DNA from: Arthrobacter sp. StoSoilB5
GTDB taxonomy: Bacteria > Actinomycetota > Actinomycetes > Actinomycetales > Micrococcaceae
Assembly (NCBI RefSeq): GCF_019977235.1
Contig: NZ_AP024646.1
Span: 310,001-374,000 of the forward strand
Direction: 5' to 3'
DNA length: 64,000 nt
Shown here: positions 34,593 through 43,022 of the stretch, piece by piece
Position numbering within the stretch: the first letter of the stretch is position 1
Layout of the letters: each line of letters opens with the position of its first letter
Notes under the pieces: model-generated
What the model saw: the letters and a program-made list of their open reading frames with translations, nothing else
What the model was told of the DNA's origin: nothing
The model's database searches: none
Program-made: the position numbers and the translations under genes

Positions 34593-35564
34593 ATGATGGA
34601 TACCAATGCAGCGGGAGTAAGGCCGTCCCGGAAGGCCGGTGGCGCGGCCACCCTCCTGGCGAGTGCGCTTTCCAACCAGCTCGGTGCCGCCACGGCCTCG
34701 TTTGCGTTTCCTGTCATGGGACCCGTGGGCGTGGTGGCGGTTCGGCAGCTTGTGGCGGCCGCTGTGTTGTTGCCTATCGTCCGGCCCCGGCTGCGGGAAT
34801 TGAGTTGGCGGCAATGGTGGCCTGTCCTTCTCCTAGCAGTGTCCTTCGGCACCATGAATCTCGGACTGTATGCGTCTGTCCAGCGGATTGGCCTGGGGCT
34901 TGCCGTCACCCTGGAGTTCCTTGGGCCCCTGGCCGTGGCCTTAATCAGCTCGCGACGAAGGAGCAGTGCGCTCTGCGCCGTGGTTGCGGCGTTGGGCGTC
35001 CTCGCCATCACCCGGCCGGAGTCATCCATAGACGTGGTAGGCATCGGTTTGGGGCTCATTGCCGCCTGCAGCTGGGCTGCCTACATCCTCCTTAATCGGA
35101 CCGTGGGCCAGCGAGTCCAAGGCATTCAAGGGACGGCAGCCGCTACGGGGGCTTCGGCAACGCTGTTCCTGCCTGTCGCCGTCGTGATTTTCATCAGCCA
35201 ACCAGTGGATGGCTTGGCGGTTCTCTGCGCCGTGGCGGCAGGAATCTTCGCTTCTGTGCTGCCGTACGTTGCCGATCTGATCGCACTGCGGCGCGTCCCC
35301 GCAAACATGTTCGGCGTGCTCATGAGCATCAACCCGGTGTTTGCCGCGGTCATCGGCGCCGTGATCCTGCACCAGGACCTGGCTGCGGGGCAGTGGGTGG
35401 GGATCGGGCTGATCGTGGCCGCCAATGCCGGGGTGCTGCTGCTGCGGGAACGTGGGCGGGGCGAAACCGTTGTTAGCCGGACGCCGGAGCCTGCCCGCTC
35501 GAACCACGGACCTGGAGCTGTGATGGCACCAGGTGGAGTCGTGCCGGGAGATCTGGAGCGGTGA
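34593..35564 (+). CDS. EamA-family exporter
   Basis: A 323-residue DMT transporter with about ten membrane helices in two EamA halves (about 20-145 and 160-295), similar to RhtA-type amino-acid exporters. The fold should end near LLLRERGRG (residue 290); the last 32 residues look unstructured and run 92 bp into the end of the convergent LacI gene. Expression is probably set by the divergent LysR. Confidence 0.87.
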   Translation: MMDTNAAGVRPSRKAGGAATLLASALSNQLGAATASFAFPVMGPVGVVAVRQLVAAAVLLPIVRPRLRELSWRQWWPVLLLAVSFGTMNLGLYASVQRIGLGLAVTLEFLGPLAVALISSRRRSSALCAVVAALGVLAITRPESSIDVVGIGLGLIAACSWAAYILLNRTVGQRVQGIQGTAAATGASATLFLPVAVVIFISQPVDGLAVLCAVAAGIFASVLPYVADLIALRRVPANMFGVLMSINPVFAAVIGAVILHQDLAAGQWVGIGLIVAANAGVLLLRERGRGETVVSRTPEPARSNHGPGAVMAPGGVVPGDLER

Positions 35565-36510
35565 GCCGTTCCAGGATGAACTTGCCGGCCTCCACGCCCA
35601 CGGCGAGATTTCCGTTGTCCACGGAAGTCAGCGACAGATGCCGGATTTTGGCCAGGTAGGTGTTGTCATAGCCCACCAGTGAAAGGTCGTGGGGGACGGA
35701 AAGTCCAAGGTCGTCTGCTGCTGACAGCGCGCCGATGCACGCGACGTCGTTGTACGCGAAGATCGCAGTGGGCCTCTCCGGGTCGGCAAGCAAACGGCTT
35801 GCTGTACTGTAGGCGCTTTCCTCCGTGAGGCCTCCGCCCGCTACGACGATCGGTTCAAGGCCAGCGTCGCGCATAGTGCGTTCGAACGAGGCCCGCCGCA
35901 GCCTCCCAACCTCGCCCGGCCCCTGAAGGTGGGCAATGCGCCGGTGACCCAGTGAGATGAGGTGTTCGCTCGCCTGCCGCGCCCCGGCGTCGTCATCATT
36001 GACCACGATGTCGACGCCGGCCAGTACCGGTTCGCGGGTCCCTGCAAGGACCACGGGGATGTTTCGGGCAGCATTTTGGATCGCTGCGGATTCATTGGTG
36101 GTGCCCACTACCACCATGCCGTCGACGCGTTGCTCCAGGAGTGTCTCCACCGAACTTCGGCCCACCCGCTGGTCAGTGTACGAATCGGCCAGGACTGGTG
36201 AAACGCCCGCGGAGTGCAGGGCGGCCGTGAGTCCTTCGAGAAGTTCCACGAACCACGGATTCCGGATGTCATTGAGCATCACTCCGATGGTTCCGCTGCG
36301 CGGCCCGGAAAGTCGTTGGGCCAGTCGGTTGGGCCTGTAACCCAGCTGCTCCATGGCTTCCATGACGGCACGACGGCGGCTCTCACTGACGTTGGCTGAG
36401 CCCTGTAGGACGAGGGAGACCAGGGACTTGGAAACGCCCGCGGCGCTTGCGACGTCGCGAATGGTTGGTTTGGTGCCCGGCGCGCCGGCCGGGGATGGTG
36501 CATCAGGCAT
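35473..36510 (-). CDS. LacI family regulator
   Basis: A 345-residue repressor. N-terminal HTH TIRDVASAAGVSKSLVSLVL (residues 16-35), hinge with RPNRLAQRLSG, then a periplasmic-binding-protein-like domain. A perfect palindrome with central CG, TGGACCGGTCCA (36584-36595), lies 74 bp upstream at the promoter of the divergent Gfo/Idh operon and is the expected operator. The last 92 bp overlap the EamA gene on the other strand. The effector is probably a sugar or polyol. Confidence 0.9.
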   Translation of the reverse strand: MPDAPSPAGAPGTKPTIRDVASAAGVSKSLVSLVLQGSANVSESRRRAVMEAMEQLGYRPNRLAQRLSGPRSGTIGVMLNDIRNPWFVELLEGLTAALHSAGVSPVLADSYTDQRVGRSSVETLLEQRVDGMVVVGTTNESAAIQNAARNIPVVLAGTREPVLAGVDIVVNDDDAGARQASEHLISLGHRRIAHLQGPGEVGRLRRASFERTMRDAGLEPIVVAGGGLTEESAYSTASRLLADPERPTAIFAYNDVACIGALSAADDLGLSVPHDLSLVGYDNTYLAKIRHLSLTSVDNGNLAVGVEAGKFILERLTAPDLPARLHLVPSQLQVRGSSGQAPASG

Positions 36511-36554
36511 GGGTCTCGTTCCGGTCTGTCAGGTTCGTTCCAAGCTTAGAGGGC

Positions 36555-36595
36555 TTGACGCCGTCCCTTCCCAGACTCCATTATGGACCGGTCCA
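36555..36595 (+). promoter_or_regulatory. Promoter and LacI operator of the Gfo/Idh operon
   Basis: TTGACG (36555-36560) and CATTAT (36579-36584) are spaced by 18 bp, a good sigma-70-type promoter. TGGACCGGTCCA (36584-36595), a perfect palindrome with central CG, covers the expected start site, as a LacI repressor site would. Confidence 0.65.
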
Positions 36596-36626
36596 AGTAA
36601 ATTCCAAAACATCAAAGAGGATCTCC

Positions 36627-37811
36627 ATGAGTGCACCCAATACGCGGCGTCTGATCGCTGGCATGGTCGGAGGAGGCGCTGGCGCGGATATTGGCAGGAC
36701 GCATCGCTACGCCATGCGCTTGGATGACCATTTCGAGCTGCAGTCAGGAGTCTTTGGCCGGGATGCCAGCGCTTCGCGGGCGATCGCCGTCGAGCTGGGA
36801 GTTCCTGAGGACCGAAACTATGCGGACTACCGTGAAATGGCAGCGGCAGAGTCGGCGCGGGAAGACGGCGTGGACGTCGTGGTGGTGGCGACTCCCAACG
36901 ACAGCCACTTCGAGATCGCCAGCACCTTCCTCGAAGCGGGCATCTCGGTGGTGTGCGAGAAGCCGCTGACCAGGGACTCAACCACAGCGGCCGCACTGGT
37001 CCGGATCGCTGCGGAAAACGACGCCATTCTCGCCGTTCCGCACTGCTATTCGGCCTACGCGATGGTTCGCCATGCTGCCCGCATGGTCCGCAATGGTGAA
37101 CTGGGCACCATCCGGTTTGCCGACGTCGAGCACGCATCCGGCTGGGCGGCCACGCCCTTGGAGGACTCCGGCCACAAGCAGGCCCTCTGGCGTACCAATC
37201 CTGACATCGCCGGGTTCCCGAGCGTCGTCGGAGACCTTGGCACGCATGCCTTCCACCTGCTTCGCTACATCACCGGGCTGGAAGCGGAGCGCCTCTCCGG
37301 CCGCCTGAAAACGCTGGTTCCAGGACGTCGGGTATTCGACCACGCAACGGTGGAGTTGGAGATGTCCGGGGGCGTCCCCGCGCGCGTTTGGGCCAGCATG
37401 GCCGCCACCGGCCACAACCACGGGCTACGCATCCGTCTTTACGGGGATCAGGGCAGCCTCGAGTGGCAGCACGAGGATCCGCACCACCTCAAAGTCCAGG
37501 ACCTTGCCGGGGTTACGACCATCCTTACGCACGGCCTTGGCACCCTCCACGACGACGCCTCCCGGCTCACGCGGGTCGGTCTGGGCCATCCGGAGGGCTT
37601 CCTTGAAGCTTTCGCCAACTTCTATTCCGACCTCGCCGAGGCCCTACGCGCGCGTCGGGATGGCTTGGCGCTGCCCGGGCGCGAGCTCTCATTCCCTACC
37701 GGCATCGATGGTCTGATCGGCGTCCAATTCGTCGAGGCCGTGGCCGCCTCCCACCACGAGGACTCCGCGTGGAAAGTGCCCGGTACCCTCGCAGAGAAAG
37801 CAGCAGTGTGA
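36627..37811 (+). CDS. Gfo/Idh/MocA family oxidoreductase
   Basis: A 394-residue dehydrogenase of the sugar/polyol type. N-terminal cofactor region MVGGGAGADIGRTHR, then VVATPNDSH and the catalytic-site motif CEKPLT; HCYSAY follows. AAAGAGG stands before ATG 36627; the longer frame from 36447 would start inside the LacI gene. First gene of the unit controlled by promoter 36555. The longer C-terminal half with GDLGTHAFHL is typical of the family. Substrate unknown. Confidence 0.88.
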   Translation: MSAPNTRRLIAGMVGGGAGADIGRTHRYAMRLDDHFELQSGVFGRDASASRAIAVELGVPEDRNYADYREMAAAESAREDGVDVVVVATPNDSHFEIASTFLEAGISVVCEKPLTRDSTTAAALVRIAAENDAILAVPHCYSAYAMVRHAARMVRNGELGTIRFADVEHASGWAATPLEDSGHKQALWRTNPDIAGFPSVVGDLGTHAFHLLRYITGLEAERLSGRLKTLVPGRRVFDHATVELEMSGGVPARVWASMAATGHNHGLRIRLYGDQGSLEWQHEDPHHLKVQDLAGVTTILTHGLGTLHDDASRLTRVGLGHPEGFLEAFANFYSDLAEALRARRDGLALPGRELSFPTGIDGLIGVQFVEAVAASHHEDSAWKVPGTLAEKAAV

Positions 37812-37813
37812 TC

Positions 37814-38809
37814 ATGCTCCGTTTCGCGCTCATCGGAGCCGGGTTCATCGGCTCCGTCCACGCCACCAACCTCGCCGCCCATCCCGGCATCGATTTCCGG
37901 CTCGTCTACGACGTCGACCAGCAACGCGCGCAGACCCTGGCGGCCGTGCAGGGGGCTGCTGTGGCCGCGACCCTGGATGAAGTCTTCGATGCCTCGGCGA
38001 TTGACGCCGTCTTCATCGCCTCCTCCACGGACACCCACGCCGGGCATCTCCGCCGTGCTGCCGCCGCTGGGATCGCGGTGCTCTGCGAGAAGCCGATCGA
38101 CTTGGACCTTAACCATGCCCGGGACGTCGCTGCGTTCGCGCAGGATGCCGGCGTTCCTGTGATGGTCGACTTCAACCGCCGCTTCGATCGCGATTATGCC
38201 GAGCTCAAACGCGTGGTGGATTCAGGCCAGATCGGCAAAGTGGAACTGATCCAGCTGACGTCGCGTGGCCCGTCCATGCCTCCGCTGTCCTACATCGCCA
38301 CCTCAGGCGGTCAGATGCGCGACCAGACCGTACATTTCTTCGATCTCGCGCGCTGGCTCAGTGGCTTGGACCCCGTAGAGGTCTTCGCCACGGGTTCGGC
38401 CTTAGCGGAGCCCGGCATCGTGAAGTACGACGACGTCGACACCTCCGCGGTCACGTTGCGGCTGCCCGGAGGTGCTTTGGTGCAGATCGACTCCGTTCGC
38501 CGCACTGGTTATGGATACGACGAACGCATCGAAATCATGGGCTCCACAGGGATGGTAGAGGCCCGCCGCCACAGGAACGGTGCAGTTTCCCGATACAGCG
38601 GTGGCTCGGTTGTGGACGACGGGCTGCACCCCGGCTGGTTCGAACGCGTGCAGCCAACGTACGCGGCAGCCCTCGCCGCCTTCGCCTCTTCCTTGCAGGG
38701 AGGTTCGGATTCGGTGCCCTCGCTGGAAGACGGACTCAAGGCCCAGGCCATAGCCGAGGCTGCTGTAATCTCACTCCGCAGTGGCCGCATGGAAACCATC
38801 AAGTACTGA
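37814..38809 (+). CDS. Inositol 2-dehydrogenase-like Gfo/Idh/MocA protein
   Basis: A 331-residue NAD-dependent dehydrogenase with IGAGFIGSVHATN, CEKPIDLDL and FNRRFDRDY, motifs seen in myo-inositol 2-dehydrogenases. Only 2 bp separate it from the preceding gene. The function IolG is plausible but other iol genes are missing except for the TIM-barrel protein across the hairpin, so a related polyol is possible. Confidence 0.86.
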   Translation: MLRFALIGAGFIGSVHATNLAAHPGIDFRLVYDVDQQRAQTLAAVQGAAVAATLDEVFDASAIDAVFIASSTDTHAGHLRRAAAAGIAVLCEKPIDLDLNHARDVAAFAQDAGVPVMVDFNRRFDRDYAELKRVVDSGQIGKVELIQLTSRGPSMPPLSYIATSGGQMRDQTVHFFDLARWLSGLDPVEVFATGSALAEPGIVKYDDVDTSAVTLRLPGGALVQIDSVRRTGYGYDERIEIMGSTGMVEARRHRNGAVSRYSGGSVVDDGLHPGWFERVQPTYAAALAAFASSLQGGSDSVPSLEDGLKAQAIAEAAVISLRSGRMETIKY

Positions 38810-38818
38810 CCCAAGTAG

Positions 38819-38866
38819 GGGACAGCACATGTCGCTATGAGCAGCCGTTGCGACATGTGCTGTCCC
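38819..38866. terminator. Bidirectional terminator with 17-bp arms
   Basis: GGGACAGCACATGTCGC (38819-38835) and its complement (38850-38866) form a perfect 17-bp inverted repeat with a 14-nt loop between two convergent operons. Its size resembles dispersed palindromic elements; compare 59912-59958. Confidence 0.8.
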
Positions 38867-38900
38867 TCAGTTGGGCGGCGCGGGAGTTGGGCGGCGCGGG

Positions 38901-39689
38901 CTAGGAGAACGCGGCGCGGAAGGCTGCCAGGGCGGCGTCGCCTGCCTCGATGCCTTGGCCACCGACCGCACTCGCTTCCATGCCGATCACTCCCGTGTAC
39001 CCGACGCCGCGCAGCGCCTTTGCGATGGCGGGATAGTTGATCTCGCCAGTGCCCGGTTCGAAGCGACCGGGCACGTCTGCTACCTGGATCTCACCGGTAA
39101 ATGGTTGGGCTGCCCGGACAAGTTCGATCAGGTTCCCTTCGCCGATTTGTGCGTGATAGAGGTCCAGCATCATCTTCACGTTGGGATGGTTGACGGCCTC
39201 GACCAAGGCGAGTGTGTCCTTGGCGCGCGCCAGGGGAATGCCGGGGTGGTCCAGGATCGTATTCAGGTTTTCCAGGGCAAACACGATGCTGTGCCTTTGG
39301 CCCAGTTCAGCCAGCTGTTCCAAGGTTCGCAGGCCGGTCAGCCACATCTCACCGGTGGACCGCTGGACCGGGCGAACGGCCCGCCCGCCCTCACCGAGTT
39401 CGGCGGGATGAACCACCATGCGCTCGACACCGAGCTCCAGTGCCGTGGGGATCAACTTTTCTGCGGAGGCCAGGACTTCATGGGCAGTGGCGGGATCAAT
39501 GACGCTGCCGCCGAAGTAGCCACTCATGGAAGAGAACCTGGCGCCGGTTGCTGCGAGCGCTGCGATGTCCCGGCCACGGGTATCCCACAGTTCCACCTCG
39601 AAGCCCAGCCCGTCGATCCTCCGCACACGATCGATCAGCGGCAGCTCGCCATAGACCATCTCCGCGCAGACAGCCAAGCGGAAGCTCAT
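38901..39689 (-). CDS. TIM-barrel isomerase, hydroxypyruvate isomerase-like
   Basis: A 262-residue AP-endonuclease-2-fold protein. Metal ligands are likely the Glu of FALENLN, the Asp and His of MLDLYHAQ, the Asp of VADVPGR and the Glu of IGMEAS. The GRFEPGTGEI motif is typical of hydroxypyruvate isomerase (Hyi)/OtnI-like enzymes. It overlaps the preceding frameshifted dehydrogenase by 4 bp, so the two were one operon, probably controlled by the LacI protein at 41594. Confidence 0.86.
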   Translation of the reverse strand: MSFRLAVCAEMVYGELPLIDRVRRIDGLGFEVELWDTRGRDIAALAATGARFSSMSGYFGGSVIDPATAHEVLASAEKLIPTALELGVERMVVHPAELGEGGRAVRPVQRSTGEMWLTGLRTLEQLAELGQRHSIVFALENLNTILDHPGIPLARAKDTLALVEAVNHPNVKMMLDLYHAQIGEGNLIELVRAAQPFTGEIQVADVPGRFEPGTGEINYPAIAKALRGVGYTGVIGMEASAVGGQGIEAGDAALAAFRAAFS

Positions 39690-40844
39690 GCTCCCTGCCC
39701 TGCCGCCTGAAGCTGCGCTGTTGCATCCGTTTCGGCTGGACGCAGATTGGCGATTGAGGACACGTCAACAGGCAGCCCCGTCCGGGCCGACGTGAACGCA
39801 GCCAAGGCAACGGCCAGGGCATTGCGCGCGTCCACGCCACCGGGAGCAGCAACAGCGCCGGGTGGGTTTGCCGCCGTCGGGCGCTCGCCCCCAAAGCCGC
39901 GGCGCGCGGCGACGTCGTCCGCGAAGTGGGCGAGCTCTGCTGTGTATGCGTCGTGGAAGAGATCGATGTTCAGGCGCGAGGTGGCTGACCCGATGCCGGT
40001 AGCCGTATAGCTCGTGGCGTTGCTGGCCTGCGGGCTTCCGGCGGTGACCATGCCGGCAGAGCCGAACACTTCGCCGCGGACGTCGTAGCCGTAGAGGGCG
40101 TTGAAGTTGGCTTCCGCGACAGCGATGGCGCCGTTGCTGTAGGTGACAGTGACCACCGCGGTGTCCAGGAGGCCGGCGGCCTTGGCTTCTGGAGCAACCA
40201 AAGCATCCGCGACGGCGTGTACTTTCACGGGTACCGAGCCGGCATTCAGCCAATTAAGGGTGTCGAAATCGTGGATGAGGGTCTCCAGGAAGATGGTACC
40301 GGGGGCGATCCGCTCCGGGTTTGCTGATCCCGGCTTCCGTGCCGGGGTCCCGGGTCAGGGAGCGGAGTAGCTGCGGAACTCCGACTACGCCGTCGTCGAT
40401 CAGCTTCCGGGCCGCGGCGAAGTCCGTGGAGTAGCGGCGGTTAAAGCCGAAACGGAGTACGACGCCGGCACTTGCCGCCGCTTCAATGGCAGAGTCGAGT
40501 TCGGCGATGGTCCGCCCGCCGGGCTTCTCGCAGAACACGTCCTTACCGGCTTTGGCGGCAGCGGCGATCAGCTCGGAATGGAACCGCAGGGGAGTGGCGA
40601 TAAGCACTGCATCCACGTCCGGATCGGCAAGGACGTCGGCAACATCGGTGCTGATTTTGCTGACGCCGAGGCGGCTTGCCAAGGCTTCCAGGGCAGGTAG
40701 GACCGGATCAGCGATGGCTTCCAGCTGGGCGTTCGGGATTCGTCGGGCGATGGATTCGGCGTGGAATGCGCCGATCCATCCGGCGCCGATCACGGCGATG
40801 CGGACTGGCCGGTCCTCGATGACCGGGTGCTGAAGGTACGTCAT
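39686..40844 (-). pseudogene. Frameshifted Gfo/Idh/MocA dehydrogenase
   Basis: Two adjacent open frames together make one oxidoreductase. The N-terminal part from ATG 40844 has VIGAGWIGAFHAESIA, FCEKPGGRT and GFNRRYSTDF. It loses frame at GGGTTT (40317-40322), where one extra base is present. Removing one base of the TTT run restores ISNPERIAPGTIFLETLIHD and joins the second frame with KVHAVADALV. The restored protein would have 385 residues, normal for the family. The stop overlaps the next gene by 4 bp. A sequencing error in the homopolymer would explain it equally well. Confidence 0.85.
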
Positions 40845-40867
40845 TGTTGTTCCTCGATTCACGCGTC

Positions 40868-40879
40868 TAGATCGTTCTA
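40868..40879. promoter_or_regulatory. LacI-type operator TAGATCGTTCTA, copy 1
   Basis: A near-perfect palindrome with central CG, part of a longer repeat CGTCTAGATCGTTCTAG shared with copy 2, 24 bp upstream of the frameshifted dehydrogenase. The divergent-type position fits a repressor site. Confidence 0.75.
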
Positions 40880-40915
40880 GTGAACCAATGGTTGCATGAT
40901 CGGCATGCAGACGTC

Positions 40916-40927
40916 TAGATCGTTCTA
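40916..40927. promoter_or_regulatory. LacI-type operator TAGATCGTTCTA, copy 2
   Basis: Identical to copy 1 and 48 bp from it centre to centre, which would allow repression by looping. It overlaps the stop codon of the small membrane-protein gene at 40925. Confidence 0.75.
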
Positions 40928-41161
40928 GGTGGTGTCCGGCTTAGTCGGCTCAGATGGCGCCACGCCAGGCCGTGCATGAGGGAGGTGACGCCCTAAGGCC
41001 AGCCTGATAAGCGGCGCCAGGAGGAGGAGCAGCAGGACGCTGCCAACGCCAACAATGCCCGCAAAGAAAACCAGGACTGCCATGAACAGAAGATGGATAT
41101 CGGGCGCGTCGGCAAGTGGCATAGCGGCCAATATCGCCGATACCTGGTTGAGAGAGTTCAT
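40925..41161 (-). CDS. Small membrane protein, unknown function
   Basis: A 78-residue protein with one or two hydrophobic helices (LLFMAVLVFFAGIVGVG and VLLLLLLAPLIRL) and a Pro-rich tail. GCAGGAG stands 7 nt before ATG 41161. The longer frame to 41245 has no good start. No family recognised. Confidence 0.55.
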   Translation of the reverse strand: MNSLNQVSAILAAMPLADAPDIHLLFMAVLVFFAGIVGVGSVLLLLLLAPLIRLALGRHLPHARPGVAPSEPTKPDTT

Positions 41162-41554
41162 ATGTGGCTCCTGCCGCGCATCCGGTGCTCGTTCCAACAT
41201 CTGTTTAGTGCGCTGACGAGGCCAAGAATGTCGCCGTTGCGGCAACCTTTAAGGTTCAAGGAGGCTGGGCGCCGTGGACGCTAGCGACGGTGCCAAAACT
41301 TTTTAATTAACCCCGCGTCACGTTTGCGCAGGTCAAAGCACATATCCAGTGCCCAAGTCGTTGTACCGCGTAGTGTGCCGTTGCCCTTTTCGGCGCATGT
41401 CCGCGGACAACGCTGAGTTAGCAGTGATGGATGTGGTGGGTTCTGGGGCCCACCCGGGGCGCCGTCACTGCGATAACCGGGCTAGTGCGGTCGGTCGTCT
41501 GAGTCGCGGCCGGCCGCATGTCCGGGATTGCAGCACCTCCCACCGCCTTCCTCA
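41162..41554. other. Intergenic region without a clear gene
   Basis: A 393-bp stretch before the LacI operator. I see only short frames without ribosome sites, and an AT-rich spot with AACTTTTTAATTAACC near 41298-41313. No RNA structure or repeat stands out. Confidence 0.5.
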
Positions 41555-41566
41555 TAGATCGTTCTA
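41555..41566. promoter_or_regulatory. LacI-type operator TAGATCGTTCTA, copy 3 (autoregulation)
   Basis: The same 12-mer as at 40868 and 40916, 27 bp before the LacI start at 41594. Its presence in front of the regulator suggests autoregulation and ties this LacI protein to the two other sites. Confidence 0.72.
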
Positions 41567-41593
41567 TAGACTGGCTGCGGGCAAAGGAGGGCA

Positions 41594-42580
41594 ATGATGG
41601 GAAAACGTCCCACTTTGATGGACGTGGCTGACGCAGCCGGAGTTTCCCGCGCCCTCGTCTCCATCGTGATGAGGGACGCCCCTGGAGCCTCGGAAGCCAC
41701 GCGCCTCAGGGTCCAGAAGGCGGCCAAGGAACTCGGCTACCGTCCCGACAGCCGCGCACGGCTCCTCCGCAGCAGCCGGACGAGGCTCTTAGGCGTCAGC
41801 TTTTCCACGTCGCACCCGTTCCACGCCGAAATCGTCGATGCCGCTTACGCCGGAGCTACCTTGCGGGGGTACGACATCGCGCTGAGCGCAGTAGCCAACG
41901 GCCGGCCGGAATCGCGGGCCGTGGAGTCTCTCCTGGATTTGGGCTGTGAAGCCCTCATCATGATTTCTCCAACACTGGGGGAGGAGGAGTTGGCCGGTTA
42001 CGCCGCAAGGCTCCCGGTCGTTTCCCTTCTCCGGGACGACGTCGGTGGATCCCTGGACTCTGTCAGCAGCGATGACGACGCCGGTATCCGCATGGCGCTT
42101 GAATATCTCACCTCGCTGGGACACCGGAAAATCGCCCACGTCGATGGCGGCGACGCCGTCTCTGGCCCGCAACGGCGTGAAGCCTTCCGTGTAGAAATGG
42201 CCAGCCGCGGGCTTGAACCGCGGGTAATTCCCGGTGGCGCAACCGAAGAAGACGGCCTGCGCGCTGGTGGTGAGCTTCTGGAGAACCTGCCCACCGCCGT
42301 CGTTGCGTTCAACGATCGCTGTGCCTTGGGCATCTGGGAAAGCTTCCGGGCAGCAGGCCTCCGGGTCCCCGAGGACGTGTCCGTCCTGGGCTACGACGAT
42401 AGCCAATTCGCCCGCCTTAGCTACGTCCAGTTGACGTCCGTCAGCCAGGATGCCCCGGTGTTGGCACGAGCCGCCGTGGACCGCGCCGTCGATCGCTTGG
42501 AAGGCTCGACGCCGCCCGCGCATCTTGTGCGAACACCGCATCTGGTCATCCGCAACACCACGGGCCCCGCCCCGAAATGA
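41594..42580 (+). CDS. LacI family regulator
   Basis: A 328-residue repressor. HTH TLMDVADAAGVSRALVSIVM (residues 7-26), hinge RPDSRARLLRSSRT, then a sugar-binding-like domain. AAAGGAGG precedes the start; a second ATG is the next codon. Three TAGATCGTTCTA sites, one in its own promoter and two before the frameshifted dehydrogenase operon, are its probable targets. Confidence 0.92.
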   Translation: MMGKRPTLMDVADAAGVSRALVSIVMRDAPGASEATRLRVQKAAKELGYRPDSRARLLRSSRTRLLGVSFSTSHPFHAEIVDAAYAGATLRGYDIALSAVANGRPESRAVESLLDLGCEALIMISPTLGEEELAGYAARLPVVSLLRDDVGGSLDSVSSDDDAGIRMALEYLTSLGHRKIAHVDGGDAVSGPQRREAFRVEMASRGLEPRVIPGGATEEDGLRAGGELLENLPTAVVAFNDRCALGIWESFRAAGLRVPEDVSVLGYDDSQFARLSYVQLTSVSQDAPVLARAAVDRAVDRLEGSTPPAHLVRTPHLVIRNTTGPAPK

Positions 42581-42651
42581 CCGCACGGGTTCAGCAGGGC
42601 GCCCCGCCCCTTACGCGCGGCGACCAGCTGTAAGCGCCGGAGGGACCGGAG

Positions 42652-42813
42652 TTACGAAGCACCCGACGGTGGGGCGTCGTCGATGTCCGGACCTTCGGCA
42701 GGATCCTGGCTGTGGATGCCGGTATCGTGCGAAACCCAGCCCTCCGTTTCTCCCTCTGCGGGAGCGTCGGTGTGGTGCCGGATGATGTGTTCTGTCTGGT
42801 CGTTTGCGTTCAT
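42652..42813 (-). CDS. Small acidic protein, unknown function
   Basis: A 53-residue hydrophilic acidic protein (MNANDQTEHIIRHHTD start; DPAEGPDIDD near the end). AGGGAG stands about 9 nt before ATG 42813. Likely disordered. It could be a stress-related small protein; no family is recognised. Confidence 0.5.
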   Translation of the reverse strand: MNANDQTEHIIRHHTDAPAEGETEGWVSHDTGIHSQDPAEGPDIDDAPPSGAS

Positions 42814-43022
42814 TACGGATACTCCCTGTCCGTGCTTGGACTGCTTCCGTGAGTGCACCAAGTCTACGCCGGGTCGGCTCTGTTGAGAGGTCCGCTCCGC
42901 GCTGAATCGTCACCCAAAAACGCGCAGAACGGGCCTCTCAACGGGCCATACCAAGCTGGCAGTGGCATAGGCTGAACGCAGTAGTTCTCCGCGAAACGAC
43001 CAACTGCCATGCAGAGGTGAAG

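Noticed and set aside
36447..36626. Upstream extension of the Gfo/Idh gene into the LacI gene
   Set aside because: The extension would cover the promoter and operator, whereas ATG 36627 has a ribosome site and starts before the cofactor motif.
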